Positions 1-5,803 of a DNA stretch of 9,166 nt are shown one piece after another. Below the pieces are notes generated by a model. That model was not told the DNA's origin and did not search any database. It saw only the letters and a list, made by a program, of their open reading frames with translations. Numbering within the stretch: the stretch's first letter is position 1; every line of letters begins with the position of its first letter. Made by a program: the position numbers and the translations under genes. The DNA comes from Lachnoclostridium sp. UBA7482 (GTDB taxonomy: Bacteria > Bacillota > Clostridia > Lachnospirales > Lachnospiraceae): NCBI GenBank assembly GCA_002479645.1, contig DLOO01000070.1, positions 41,774 through 50,939 on the forward strand, given 5' to 3'.

Positions 1-2636
1 AGGATTACCGACGGTGGACGGCGCTGGTGCAGGCAACGCTTCGGCATCTGGGCGGGCGCTATGGCTGGGACGAGGTTTTGACCTGGCCGATTGAAGTGTG
101 GAACGAGCCGAATTTGCCGGGGTTCTGGTACAAGGCTGATATGCAGGAATATTTTAAGCTTTTTAAGGAGACCTTCTATGCAATCAAAGAGGTAAATCCC
201 GAACTTCGCGTGGGCGGCCCTGCGGTTTGCGGCGGCTCCGATGAAATCTGGATTCGCAGCTTTCTGGAGTATTGCCGGAAGGAGCAGATTCCGGTGGATT
301 TCATCACGCGTCATCACTATACGACGGATTTTCCGGAGGATGTGGGACACTATGGCTATGCCGACCTGATGGATCCGTATGAGGGCTTTGCAAACCTGCA
401 TACGACAAGGGAGATTACAGACAGTTTCCCCGAATACCGTGGTAAGGACATTCACATTACGGAGTTTAATACGTCCTATATTCCGAACTGCCCGCTGCAC
501 GATACGAACCAGAATGCAGCCTATATCGCACACCAGCTTGCGCGCCTCGGGGAGGACAATGCGTCCTATTCCTATTGGACCTTCGGCGATGTGTTTGAGG
601 AGCGCGGCGTGCCCTTTACCCCGTTCCACGGCGGCTTCGGTCTTGTGGCAAACGGCGGTATCCCTAAGCCGACGTTCTGGAGCTTTGTGTTCTTTAAGCG
701 TTTGAAGGAAAATGCCGCCAAATGTCTTTATCGTGACGACAATATCGTTATCATGCAGCAGAAGGACGGCAGCCTGCGCGGCGTAGTTTGGCATGCAACC
801 CGAAAACGTGAGGGCAGGAAGCTGACGATGCAGGTGAATCTGCCGATGGCAGCAGGCGAATACTGCCTTCTGACCGAGCGCGTGGATGAGGAAAGCTGCA
901 ATCCGCTGAAGGTATGGCACGATATGGGTGAGCCGGCGAACCCGAGCGCAGCAGAGCTTGCGATTATCAGGAGCGCGGCACAGCCGAAGCTTTCAAGCAG
1001 CCGTGTACGCGCCGGAGAGGCCGGTATGCATGTAAACTTCGATTTGCCGGAGCATGCGGTGGTGTACTTTACAGTTGAGAATCGTCCGATTCGTCCGGAT
1101 CGCGGCTATTCCTACGACCGTGTTATGCAGTATCCGGCGGCGAATCCGCTTACGAGACTCGATTATCCCGACCCGGATGTGATTCGTGTGGATGATACCT
1201 ACTATATGGTCAGCACGACGATGTATTTTATGCCGGGCTGTGAGATTCTGCGTTCCTATGACCTGGTTCATTGGGAACATGCGGCTTATGTTTACGACCG
1301 CCTGGACAGTACCGATGCGCAGACGCTTACGAACGGGGCGAATGCTTACGGCAAGGGCATGTGGGCAGCATCGCTTCGCTATCATAACGGCACATTTTAC
1401 ATTTGCTTTGTCGCAAATGATACGCATAAGACCTATCTTTACAGGTCGACCGACATCAATGGTCCGTGGGCGAAGCAGATTATCGAGGGATTTTATCATG
1501 ATTGCTCGCTGCTTTTTGATGACGACGGCAAGGTTTATATTGCTTACGGCAACCGCCGGATTTATATTACCGAGTTGAATGACGACCTGACCGGACCGAA
1601 GCCGGGCGGACTGCATCGCCTGGTGGCAGATGATGCCGACAACCCGATGCTTGGCTATGAGGGCAGCCATTTCTATAAGATTAACGGCAAATACTACCTG
1701 TTCTTTATTCATTCCCTTCCGGATCGTTGGCGCCGCGTAGAGGCATGCTTTACGGCGGACTCGATTGACGGGGAATTTGTGGGCGGCGACTGCCTGAATG
1801 ACGACATGGGCTATCTTGGTTCCGGTGTTGCACAGGGAGGTATCGTCGATACGCCGGACGGCAAATGGTACGGCGTCCTGTTCCAGGATCGCGGTGCGGT
1901 AGGACGCATTCCGGTGCTTGTACCGGTGCGCTGGGAAGGGGATTTGCCGATATTCGGTGTGGACGGTATGGTTCCGGCGCAGATTTCGGTGGATTCCACC
2001 CGGCCGGAATATGTTTACAAGCCGCTTGTCGGAGGGGACGACTTTAAGCAGGGGGGCGGCAGCTTTGGATTTGCTGATTACTGGCAGTTTAACCATGAGC
2101 CGGAGCTTTCGCTTGTAACAAAGGATGAGGCGAACGGTCGTTTGATTCTGCGCACGGATCGTGTGGATGTGGAATTGACAAGCGCCCGCAATACCTTGAC
2201 GCAGCGCATGATTTTCCCGTACTGTACCGGAGAGGTTGTTCTCGACGCGAGCGGACTTGGAGAAGGCGATTATGCCGGACTGTGCGCACTGCAGGGCAAA
2301 TACGCATTTATCGGGGTGACCAGGAGAGACGGCAAGCTGACGCTTGTAATGCGCCATGTGGAGAAGAGGGGCGACACGGAAGAGCTGATAGAAGAATTTG
2401 CGCAGCCGTTAGAAGCAGAGAAGGTAACCCTGCGGGCAACCGCGGATTTCACCAATGGCAAGGATATGGCAGCATTTTCCTATCGTGTCGGCTGGCGTTT
2501 CGCACCTGCGGGACCGGAACACAAGCTTGCGTTCCGTCTGGATCATTTTACCGGCTGTCGGTTCGGTCTGTTCTGCTTTTCGACCGCGAAGCCGGGCGGC
2601 GAGGCTGTGTTTGAGGCGTTTCGGTATCTGGCATAG
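1..2636 (+). CDS. GH39-GH43 bifunctional glycosidase (beta-xylosidase / alpha-L-arabinofuranosidase type), 5'-partial
   Basis: The reading frame is open to the left edge (first full codon at 3), so the start is outside the window. Numbering here begins at the in-frame GTG at 27. Residues 1 to about 350 are a GH39 catalytic domain lacking its N-terminus: the WNEPN motif carries the acid/base Glu27, and ITEFN carries the nucleophile Glu146. Their spacing of 119 matches known GH39 xylosidases, where the acid/base lies near residue 160, so roughly 125 residues are missing. From about 372 a complete GH43 five-bladed propeller follows, with base Asp382 in YPDPD, pKa-modulating Asp492 in HDCSLLFD and acid Glu545 in YEGSH. 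Residues from about 660 form a C-terminal beta-sandwich typical of GH43 xylosidases. All five catalytic residues are present. The likely role is releasing xylose or arabinose from xylo-oligosaccharides. No signal peptide can be judged. I see no ribosome binding site or frame break between the domains, so this is one polypeptide. Exact substrate specificity is inference. Confidence 0.93.
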   Translation, partial: DYRRWTALVQATLRHLGGRYGWDEVLTWPIEVWNEPNLPGFWYKADMQEYFKLFKETFYAIKEVNPELRVGGPAVCGGSDEIWIRSFLEYCRKEQIPVDFITRHHYTTDFPEDVGHYGYADLMDPYEGFANLHTTREITDSFPEYRGKDIHITEFNTSYIPNCPLHDTNQNAAYIAHQLARLGEDNASYSYWTFGDVFEERGVPFTPFHGGFGLVANGGIPKPTFWSFVFFKRLKENAAKCLYRDDNIVIMQQKDGSLRGVVWHATRKREGRKLTMQVNLPMAAGEYCLLTERVDEESCNPLKVWHDMGEPANPSAAELAIIRSAAQPKLSSSRVRAGEAGMHVNFDLPEHAVVYFTVENRPIRPDRGYSYDRVMQYPAANPLTRLDYPDPDVIRVDDTYYMVSTTMYFMPGCEILRSYDLVHWEHAAYVYDRLDSTDAQTLTNGANAYGKGMWAASLRYHNGTFYICFVANDTHKTYLYRSTDINGPWAKQIIEGFYHDCSLLFDDDGKVYIAYGNRRIYITELNDDLTGPKPGGLHRLVADDADNPMLGYEGSHFYKINGKYYLFFIHSLPDRWRRVEACFTADSIDGEFVGGDCLNDDMGYLGSGVAQGGIVDTPDGKWYGVLFQDRGAVGRIPVLVPVRWEGDLPIFGVDGMVPAQISVDSTRPEYVYKPLVGGDDFKQGGGSFGFADYWQFNHEPELSLVTKDEANGRLILRTDRVDVELTSARNTLTQRMIFPYCTGEVVLDASGLGEGDYAGLCALQGKYAFIGVTRRDGKLTLVMRHVEKRGDTEELIEEFAQPLEAEKVTLRATADFTNGKDMAAFSYRVGWRFAPAGPEHKLAFRLDHFTGCRFGLFCFSTAKPGGEAVFEAFRYLA

Positions 2637-2723
2637 GGGAGAAAACTCTGACAGACCATCGTATCATGTCCGGGCTAAAAAATGTGAAATAAATGAAAAA
2701 ATATAGCTGCAAACCTTACAATG

Positions 2724-2732
2724 TGCTATAAT
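2724..2732 (+). promoter_or_regulatory. Extended -10 promoter in front of structured repeat copy 1
   Basis: TGCTATAAT is a consensus extended -10 (TG-N-TATAAT). No good -35 hexamer stands 17 bp upstream (TAGCTG at 2704-2709), which the extended -10 may offset. The predicted start near 2739 falls within the first bases of the structured repeat. This would drive the repeat RNA and probably the dehydrogenase gene at 2972. The older TACAAT at 2717-2722 matches the -10 of copy 2; copy 1 looks as if 9 bp were inserted after it. Confidence 0.55.
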
Positions 2733-2735
2733 ATA

Positions 2736-2866
2736 CGCGAAGGCAAAAGTGAGGGTTCCGGAACAAACAGGAATACCATGCTTGCATGAGGATTCCAGTT
2801 TGTTCCGGAACCCGAGCGCGCACGCGAACGAGAAAACCGAAGGGTTTCGAGTCTTTTGCCTGAGCG
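2736..2866 (+). repeat. Structured intergenic repeat, copy 1 (ERIC-like size and fold; possible leader RNA)
   Basis: This 131-bp element is repeated in inverted orientation at 5398-5522, which is 6 bp shorter. Terminal inverted repeats GGCAAAAG (2742-2749) and CTTTTGCC (2853-2860), reinforced by CGC/GCG at the outer ends, would form stem P1. Inside is P2 (2753-2813): 16 perfect pairs (2753-2768 with 2798-2813), an A/A mismatch, 5 more pairs, then an imperfect tip around CATGC/GCATG. A smaller hairpin P3 lies at about 2833-2849 (GAAAACC / GGGTTTC, one mismatch). A -10 element directly precedes it. It lies 105 bp upstream of the dehydrogenase start in the same orientation. Repeat status and pairing are seen directly; function as an RNA is inference. 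No transposase is linked to it. The name of the family, if any, is unknown to me. Confidence 0.85.
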
Positions 2867-2888
2867 CTGGTGAACATTATTATCAGTC

Positions 2889-2918
2889 ATTACATCCATT
2901 TATGGATGATGATATAAA
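2889..2918 (+). promoter_or_regulatory. Weak candidate promoter with inverted repeat in its spacer, upstream of the dehydrogenase
   Basis: ATTACA (2889-2894, four of six matches to TTGACA) and TATAAA (2913-2918) are 18 bp apart. The 16-bp inverted repeat CATCCATTTATGGATG (2893-2908) overlaps the -35 and spacer, where a repressor could bind. It is an alternative to the promoter at 2724-2732 for the dehydrogenase gene. The -35 is poor, so this is tentative. Confidence 0.25.
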
Positions 2919-2971
2919 AATATATCGGAGAGATATATTGACAAAATTCAAATATTGGGGAGGATACTGAA

Positions 2972-3745
2972 ATGAAGAATTATTTTGATTTGACGGGTCA
3001 GGTGGCTGTGGTTACCGGATGCTCGACAGGACTTGGTGTACAGATGGCGAAAGCGCTTGCGAATCAGGGCGCTAATATCGTGTGCCTTGCTCGTCGTAAG
3101 AATTTGATTGATGAGGTTGCGGCAGAGCTTACCCGGACGTATGGGGTAAAGGCAATCGGTGTTCCCTGTGACATTACGGACACCGAAAAAGTTGTGGAGG
3201 CGATTGACGTCGTTATGAAGGAATTTGGCAGAATTGACATTCTTGTTAACAATGCCGGTACCGGTGCGGTTGCTCCCGCAGAGCAAATCACGGATGAGCA
3301 GTTTGCTAATGAGATGAACATTGACCTTTTCGGCTCTTTCAAGATGGCCAGAGAGGTTGTCAATAAAGCAATGATTCCGGCTGGTTACGGAAGAATTATC
3401 AACATTGCTTCGATGTATGGTTTGGTGGGCAACAAGATTGCTCCGGCAGCGCCTTATCATGCTGCGAAGGGTGGCGTGGTAAACCTTACCAGAGCGCTTG
3501 CAGCAGAGTGGGGCGACAAGGGCATTACGGTTAACAGCATTTGCCCGGGCTATTTTGAGACTCCGCTTACAAAGGAAACCCTGGAGACCGAGTTCTTCCA
3601 GAATTATGCAAGAACGATGATTCCTCTCGGTCGATACGGTAAGGAAGGAGAGCTGGATACGGCAGCTATTTTCCTTAGCTCATCGGCAAGCAGCTATGTA
3701 AATGGTTTGATTCTTCCCGTTGATGGCGGATATACCTCATTATAA
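2972..3745 (+). CDS. Short-chain dehydrogenase/reductase (classical SDR, gluconate 5-dehydrogenase-like)
   Basis: This 257-residue protein has normal length for a classical SDR. The Rossmann glycine motif TGCSTGLG is at residues 15-22, NNAG at 93-96, and the catalytic tetrad is Asn116, Ser147, Tyr162 and Lys166 (YHAAK). The C-terminal LPVDGGY is typical. Arg41-Arg42 after the second beta strand suggests a preference for NADP(H). Overall it reads like SDRs annotated as gluconate 5-dehydrogenase or related sugar-acid or polyol reductases, which interconvert a hydroxyl and a keto group in the cytoplasm; the substrate is not determined by sequence alone. The start is fixed by GGGGAGG at 2957-2963, 8 bp before ATG. 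It follows the glycosidase by 335 bp, with a structured repeat and promoter between, so it is probably its own transcription unit. A hairpin follows the stop. Confidence 0.9.
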   Translation: MKNYFDLTGQVAVVTGCSTGLGVQMAKALANQGANIVCLARRKNLIDEVAAELTRTYGVKAIGVPCDITDTEKVVEAIDVVMKEFGRIDILVNNAGTGAVAPAEQITDEQFANEMNIDLFGSFKMAREVVNKAMIPAGYGRIINIASMYGLVGNKIAPAAPYHAAKGGVVNLTRALAAEWGDKGITVNSICPGYFETPLTKETLETEFFQNYARTMIPLGRYGKEGELDTAAIFLSSSASSYVNGLILPVDGGYTSL

Positions 3746-3763
3746 TATGTTTTCAATTAAGAA

Positions 3764-3796
3764 CAGCACAAGGCGTCTTGGGGATGCTTTGTGCTG
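3764..3796 (+). terminator. Probable terminator hairpin after the dehydrogenase gene
   Basis: CAGCACAAGGC (3764-3774) pairs with GCTTTGTGCTG (3786-3796) in an 11-bp stem with one G-U pair and an 11-nt loop, starting 18 bp after the stop codon. The downstream sequence is not a clean T-run, so termination may be weak or need a factor. Confidence 0.5.
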
Positions 3797-4005
3797 CTCC
3801 AGTCAGACTCTACTGCTTTCTCGAAAAAGTCTAAAATTCTTATGGCGCATCAAGCCTGATTAAAATTCCGTTAAATATAGTGGTTGTGATATTTGATTAT
3901 GACAACTTGATATTGTTTTGCTATGCGCATTATGCGTGAAAGGGGATACCCGATGAATTGGGTTCGTATTTGGCTCGGGAGTTTCACATGCGAAATCCTT
4001 TGTTC
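3797..4005. other. A+T-rich intergenic stretch with no gene seen
   Basis: I see no convincing coding region. A 28-codon frame from ATG 3923 lacks a ribosome binding site and recognisable content. The stretch contains ATGCGCAT and ATTATGCGT words discussed under the hicAB operator entry. Confidence 0.5.
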
Positions 4006-4022
4006 TTGACAATTATGCGTAT
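3923..4022. promoter_or_regulatory. Candidate HicB operator words (ATGCGCAT, ATTATGCGT)
   Basis: The 9-bp word ATTATGCGT occurs at 3929-3937 and again at 4012-4020, inside the spacer of the hicAB promoter. The first copy overlaps the perfect palindrome ATGCGCAT (3923-3930), and the second continues as ATGCGTAT (4015-4022). HicB antitoxins with a C-terminal ribbon-helix-helix domain commonly repress their own promoter, so these are plausible binding sites. The repeats are seen directly; binding is inference. Confidence 0.35.
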
Positions 4023-4034
4023 AGTGTGTATAAA
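4006..4034 (+). promoter_or_regulatory. hicAB promoter, near consensus
   Basis: TTGACA (4006-4011), a 17-bp spacer and TATAAA (4029-4034) give an almost ideal sigma-A-type promoter. The predicted start near 4041 leaves a leader of only about 20-30 nt before hicA. Confidence 0.85.
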
Positions 4035-4060
4035 ATAGAAGTGAGGAGATAATACTAAGG

Positions 4061-4258
4061 ATGAGAGCAATGGAAGCAGAAAAAATCCTTATGAAAGATG
4101 GGTGGTACTTTGTCAAGCAAGTCGGTTCTCACAGACAGTACAAACATCCAACGAAACCCGGAAAGGTAACGATTCCTTTCCATACCGGTGACCTTGATCG
4201 AGGAACCGCAAAATCAATTTTGAAACAGGCGGGTATGGAACAGGGATCGGAATTATGA
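4061..4258 (+). CDS. hicA: HicA-family mRNA interferase toxin (type II toxin-antitoxin)
   Basis: This 65-residue protein has the size and signature of HicA/YcfA toxins: a short double-stranded-RNA-binding-like fold in which GSHRQYKHP carries the catalytic His24, followed by KVTIP and the terminal GTAKSILKQAG helix. HicA toxins cut mRNA independently of the ribosome and stop growth when not bound by HicB. The start is uncertain: ATG 4061 is 12 bp after GAGGAG (4043-4048), which is long, while ATG 4070 would remove only three residues and lies 9 bp after AAGG. The stop TGA (4256-4258) is followed by hicB, whose start lies 17 bp beyond. Both genes use the promoter at 4006. The module is visibly more A+T-rich than the flanking glycosidase and wall-protein genes, which fits acquisition by transfer. 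Confidence 0.92.
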   Translation: MRAMEAEKILMKDGWYFVKQVGSHRQYKHPTKPGKVTIPFHTGDLDRGTAKSILKQAGMEQGSEL

Positions 4259-4275
4259 AAAGAGGTGAAAAATAT

Positions 4276-4671
4276 ATGAAATTATTGTACCCTGCCATTT
4301 TTACCCCGTGTGAAGAGTCGGAAGGTTATACGGTTGTTGTTCCGGATTTGCCGGGATGCGTTACGGAAGGAAAATCTTTGGTGGATGCAATTGAGATGGG
4401 TGTTGATGCCGCGAGTGGTTGGATTCTCGGAGAATTGGAAGACGGTAATTCTATTCCGTCTGCGTCACGAATGAATACAATTCCTGTAGAACCGGGAAGC
4501 TTTGTTAATCTGCTGGTTCTTGATATCGATGCTTATGCAGAAAAGTATGGACAGAAGGTTGTACGCAAGAACATCACGATTCCTGCGTGGTTAAATACGT
4601 ATGGGGAAAAGAATCACATTAACTTTTCCAAAGTGTTACAAGAGGCTTTAATGAAAAAAGCGAGCGGCTGA
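4276..4671 (+). CDS. hicB: HicB-family antitoxin with C-terminal DNA-binding domain
   Basis: The protein has 131 residues. The N-terminal half (about 1-65) is the HicB-like partial RNase-H fold, recognisable from LYPAIFTP, YTVVVPDLPGCVTEGKS and the following helix; this part blocks the HicA active site. Residues from about 95 (KNITIPAWLN, then NFSKVLQEAL) match the ribbon-helix-helix DNA-binding domain of long HicB forms, so it should also autoregulate the operon. The chosen start, ATG 4276, has AGAGGTG at 4261-4267. An in-frame ATG at 4255 overlaps the hicA stop and would add seven residues, but it lacks a ribosome binding site and the family normally begins close to the LYPAIF strand. Order toxin-antitoxin is usual for hicAB. 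Confidence 0.92.
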   Translation: MKLLYPAIFTPCEESEGYTVVVPDLPGCVTEGKSLVDAIEMGVDAASGWILGELEDGNSIPSASRMNTIPVEPGSFVNLLVLDIDAYAEKYGQKVVRKNITIPAWLNTYGEKNHINFSKVLQEALMKKASG

Positions 4672-4726
4672 AATATATTTTGGGATGGTACCCTTCTTTT
4701 CGGTTGTCCGGCAAAGAGAGTATATT

Positions 4727-5341
4727 TTATTTCCGCCGCCCGGACTTCTTCCGCGCCTCCTTATACTCTGCAATACGCTGCGCGATGGTCGAATAGTCGC
4801 GTTCAATCAGTTCGTCGCTCATCTGGCGCTTGAGCAGTTCCTCCGGGACATTTTCGATAATCCTGTGAATGACATTTTCCTTGCTCATCTGCGCGTATTT
4901 GGGCATATGATTCAACTCCAGGATGTGAGCGAGTTCGGGGCGCCACAGAAGGCTCATCTGGTTGCGGAGCTTCACTGCCCTTTCACGCTTGGGATTGGGC
5001 TTGGGATTGCGCAGGATGTAGAAGTCCGGGCCGTTTTCCTCGCCGACGGTGATGATGCCCCAGTAATCCGGCACGTGCTCGGCAATGTGAGTGCCGTGGC
5101 TTTCGCCTGCCACTACGATATTGTAATCAAAATATCGGTTATAATCGCGAACCTGTCTGGCGAGTCGGGCGTAGGTATCGGCGTCGCTTTTGATTTCAAT
5201 GCCGCAGATAGAGTCCGGCGTTACGGCAATGACGTCCACGCGCGTTTTTCCAATCACGATTTCTTCTAAAATGCGGAGCCTTTGGTTGCGTTCCTCTAAG
5301 AACTCAAACAGCGGTTCGCGGATATCTTTATCGTATAGCAT
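4727..5341 (-). CDS. sce7726-family protein, PD-(D/E)XK nuclease-like, function unknown
   Basis: This 204-residue protein opens with MLYDKDIREPL and has the motif series of the sce7726 family: a Glu pair at 25-26, RVD with Asp36, then GIEIKSD with Glu49 and Lys51, followed by an LARQVRDY helix. The Asp...Glu-X-Lys pattern is that of PD-(D/E)XK nuclease folds, so a metal-dependent nuclease activity is possible but unproven. A WRPELAHIL segment (about 133-141) and a basic tail follow. The start is ATG 5341, preceded by CAGGTG; the frame stays open upstream to 5527, but that part runs through the structured repeat and shares no family similarity. The leader is about 178 nt, from the promoter at 5526-5554. 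The gene converges on hicB, with 55 bp between stops and no clear terminator. Family assignment is from memory of related sequences. Confidence 0.8.
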   Translation of the reverse strand: MLYDKDIREPLFEFLEERNQRLRILEEIVIGKTRVDVIAVTPDSICGIEIKSDADTYARLARQVRDYNRYFDYNIVVAGESHGTHIAEHVPDYWGIITVGEENGPDFYILRNPKPNPKRERAVKLRNQMSLLWRPELAHILELNHMPKYAQMSKENVIHRIIENVPEELLKRQMSDELIERDYSTIAQRIAEYKEARKKSGRRK

Positions 5342-5397
5342 AATGCACCTGCCTGTTGTATTTGAAAAGGGCAAATGCGGCATTCTTGATGCGCACT

Positions 5398-5522
5398 CGC
5401 TTCGGCAAAAGACTCGAAAACCTCCGGTTTTCTCGTTCGCGTTCAGGTTCCGGAACAAACAGGAATCCTCATGCGAGCATGGTATTCCTGTTTGTTTCGG
5501 AACCTGAACTTTTGCCTTCGCG
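5398..5522 (-). repeat. Structured intergenic repeat, copy 2 (inverted relative to copy 1)
   Basis: This 125-bp element is the reverse-complement counterpart of 2736-2866. Terminal inverted repeats are GGCAAAAG (5404-5411) and CTTTTGCC (5509-5516), with CGC/GCG beyond them. P2 is longer than in copy 1: 26-nt arms at 5441-5466 and 5484-5509 match at 25 of 26 positions, with an imperfect tip between. P3 is a perfect 7-bp stem with a 3-nt loop (GAAAACC / GGTTTTC, 5415-5431). The element sits in the 5' leader of the sce7726 gene, and its promoter's -10 ends 3 bp before it, as with copy 1. It lacks the 6-bp GCGCAC-like insertion that copy 1 has after P2. Confidence 0.87.
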
Positions 5523-5525
5523 TAC

Positions 5526-5554
5526 ATTGTACCTTATGCGCCCGGCTTCGTCAA
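5526..5554 (-). promoter_or_regulatory. Promoter for repeat copy 2 and the sce7726 gene
   Basis: On the minus strand TTGACG (5554-5549), a 17-bp spacer and TACAAT (5531-5526) make a good sigma-A-type promoter. The predicted start is near 5519, within the first bases of the structured repeat. Confidence 0.75.
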
Positions 5555-5571
5555 TTATGTGTGGAAAAATA

Positions 5572-5587
5572 TACAGCGAATGCTGTA
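5572..5587. promoter_or_regulatory. Small inverted repeat TACAGC-GAAT-GCTGTA between divergent promoters
   Basis: A perfect 6-bp inverted repeat with a 4-bp centre lies 18 bp upstream of the minus-strand -35 and 60 bp upstream of the plus-strand -35. It could be an operator for either divergent unit, or chance. Between it and the next promoter (5588-5647) I see nothing definite. Confidence 0.25.
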
Positions 5588-5647
5588 GCGGCATCTGCAT
5601 AGGAAAAAATTACCGCTTCGCCGGAGGCAATCTGAGGGGGAATCTCC

Positions 5648-5676
5648 TTGACTTGCAGCCGGTTTCTGATTATACT
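5648..5676 (+). promoter_or_regulatory. Promoter of the SLH-domain protein gene
   Basis: TTGACT (5648-5653), a 17-bp spacer and TATACT (5671-5676) closely match a sigma-A-type promoter. The predicted start near 5683 gives a leader of about 120 nt. Confidence 0.75.
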
Positions 5677-5682
5677 TTGATG

Positions 5683-5803
5683 TAGAGTGGTTTACAGCGG
5701 GAGAGCTTACCGGCGAGGTTGTCGGCAGCCCCGGCAGCACATGGTTTCCGTAGGCTCCCTATCGGAGCGGCGGAACTGTTTTACAGGAAGGAAGAAGGAA
5801 GCA
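5683..5803 (+). other. Long structured 5' leader of the SLH-domain protein gene
   Basis: About 120 nt of G+C-rich leader separate the predicted start from ATG 5804. A clear hairpin is TCCGTAGG (5747-5754), loop CTC, CCTATCGGA (5758-5766), eight pairs with one bulged T. Upstream, GGCGAGG and TCGGCAGCCCCGGC could form further stems. CTGTTTTACAG (5776-5786) makes a 4-bp hairpin just before the purine-rich ribosome binding site. I could not match it to a riboswitch class I know. Confidence 0.4.

Noticed and set aside
993..2357. 454-codon open frame on the minus strand inside the glycosidase
   Set aside because: It lies antisense to a clear GH39-GH43 coding region with intact catalytic motifs; its product has no recognisable domain and is a codon-bias shadow.
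2938..2966. TTGACA just upstream of the dehydrogenase
   Set aside because: No -10 lies 16-18 bp downstream, and transcription would start at or after the ATG.
2749..2970. 73-codon open frame running through repeat copy 1
   Set aside because: It reads through the palindromic arms; copy 2 gives a similar peptide only because the DNA is repeated. No ribosome binding site precedes it.
3923..4009. 28-codon plus-strand frame upstream of hicA
   Set aside because: There is no ribosome binding site, no family resemblance, and it overlaps the hicAB -35 region.
3871..4116. Minus-strand frame with a hydrophobic N-terminal stretch
   Set aside because: It begins at a TTG inside antisense hicA, without a ribosome binding site; the hydrophobic run comes from A+T-rich promoter DNA.
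2736..5522. Composite transposon
   Set aside because: No transposase or insertion-sequence-like gene is present and no target duplication is evident; homology of the two ends even extends beyond the elements into the -10 regions.
5342..5527. N-terminal extension of the sce7726 gene to 5527
   Set aside because: The extension reads through the structured repeat and the family begins at MLYDKD; CAGGTG precedes ATG 5341.
5590..5647. Possible minus-strand terminator with a TTTTTT run near 5606-5611
   Set aside because: The stem is weak and no minus-strand gene lies upstream of it to terminate.
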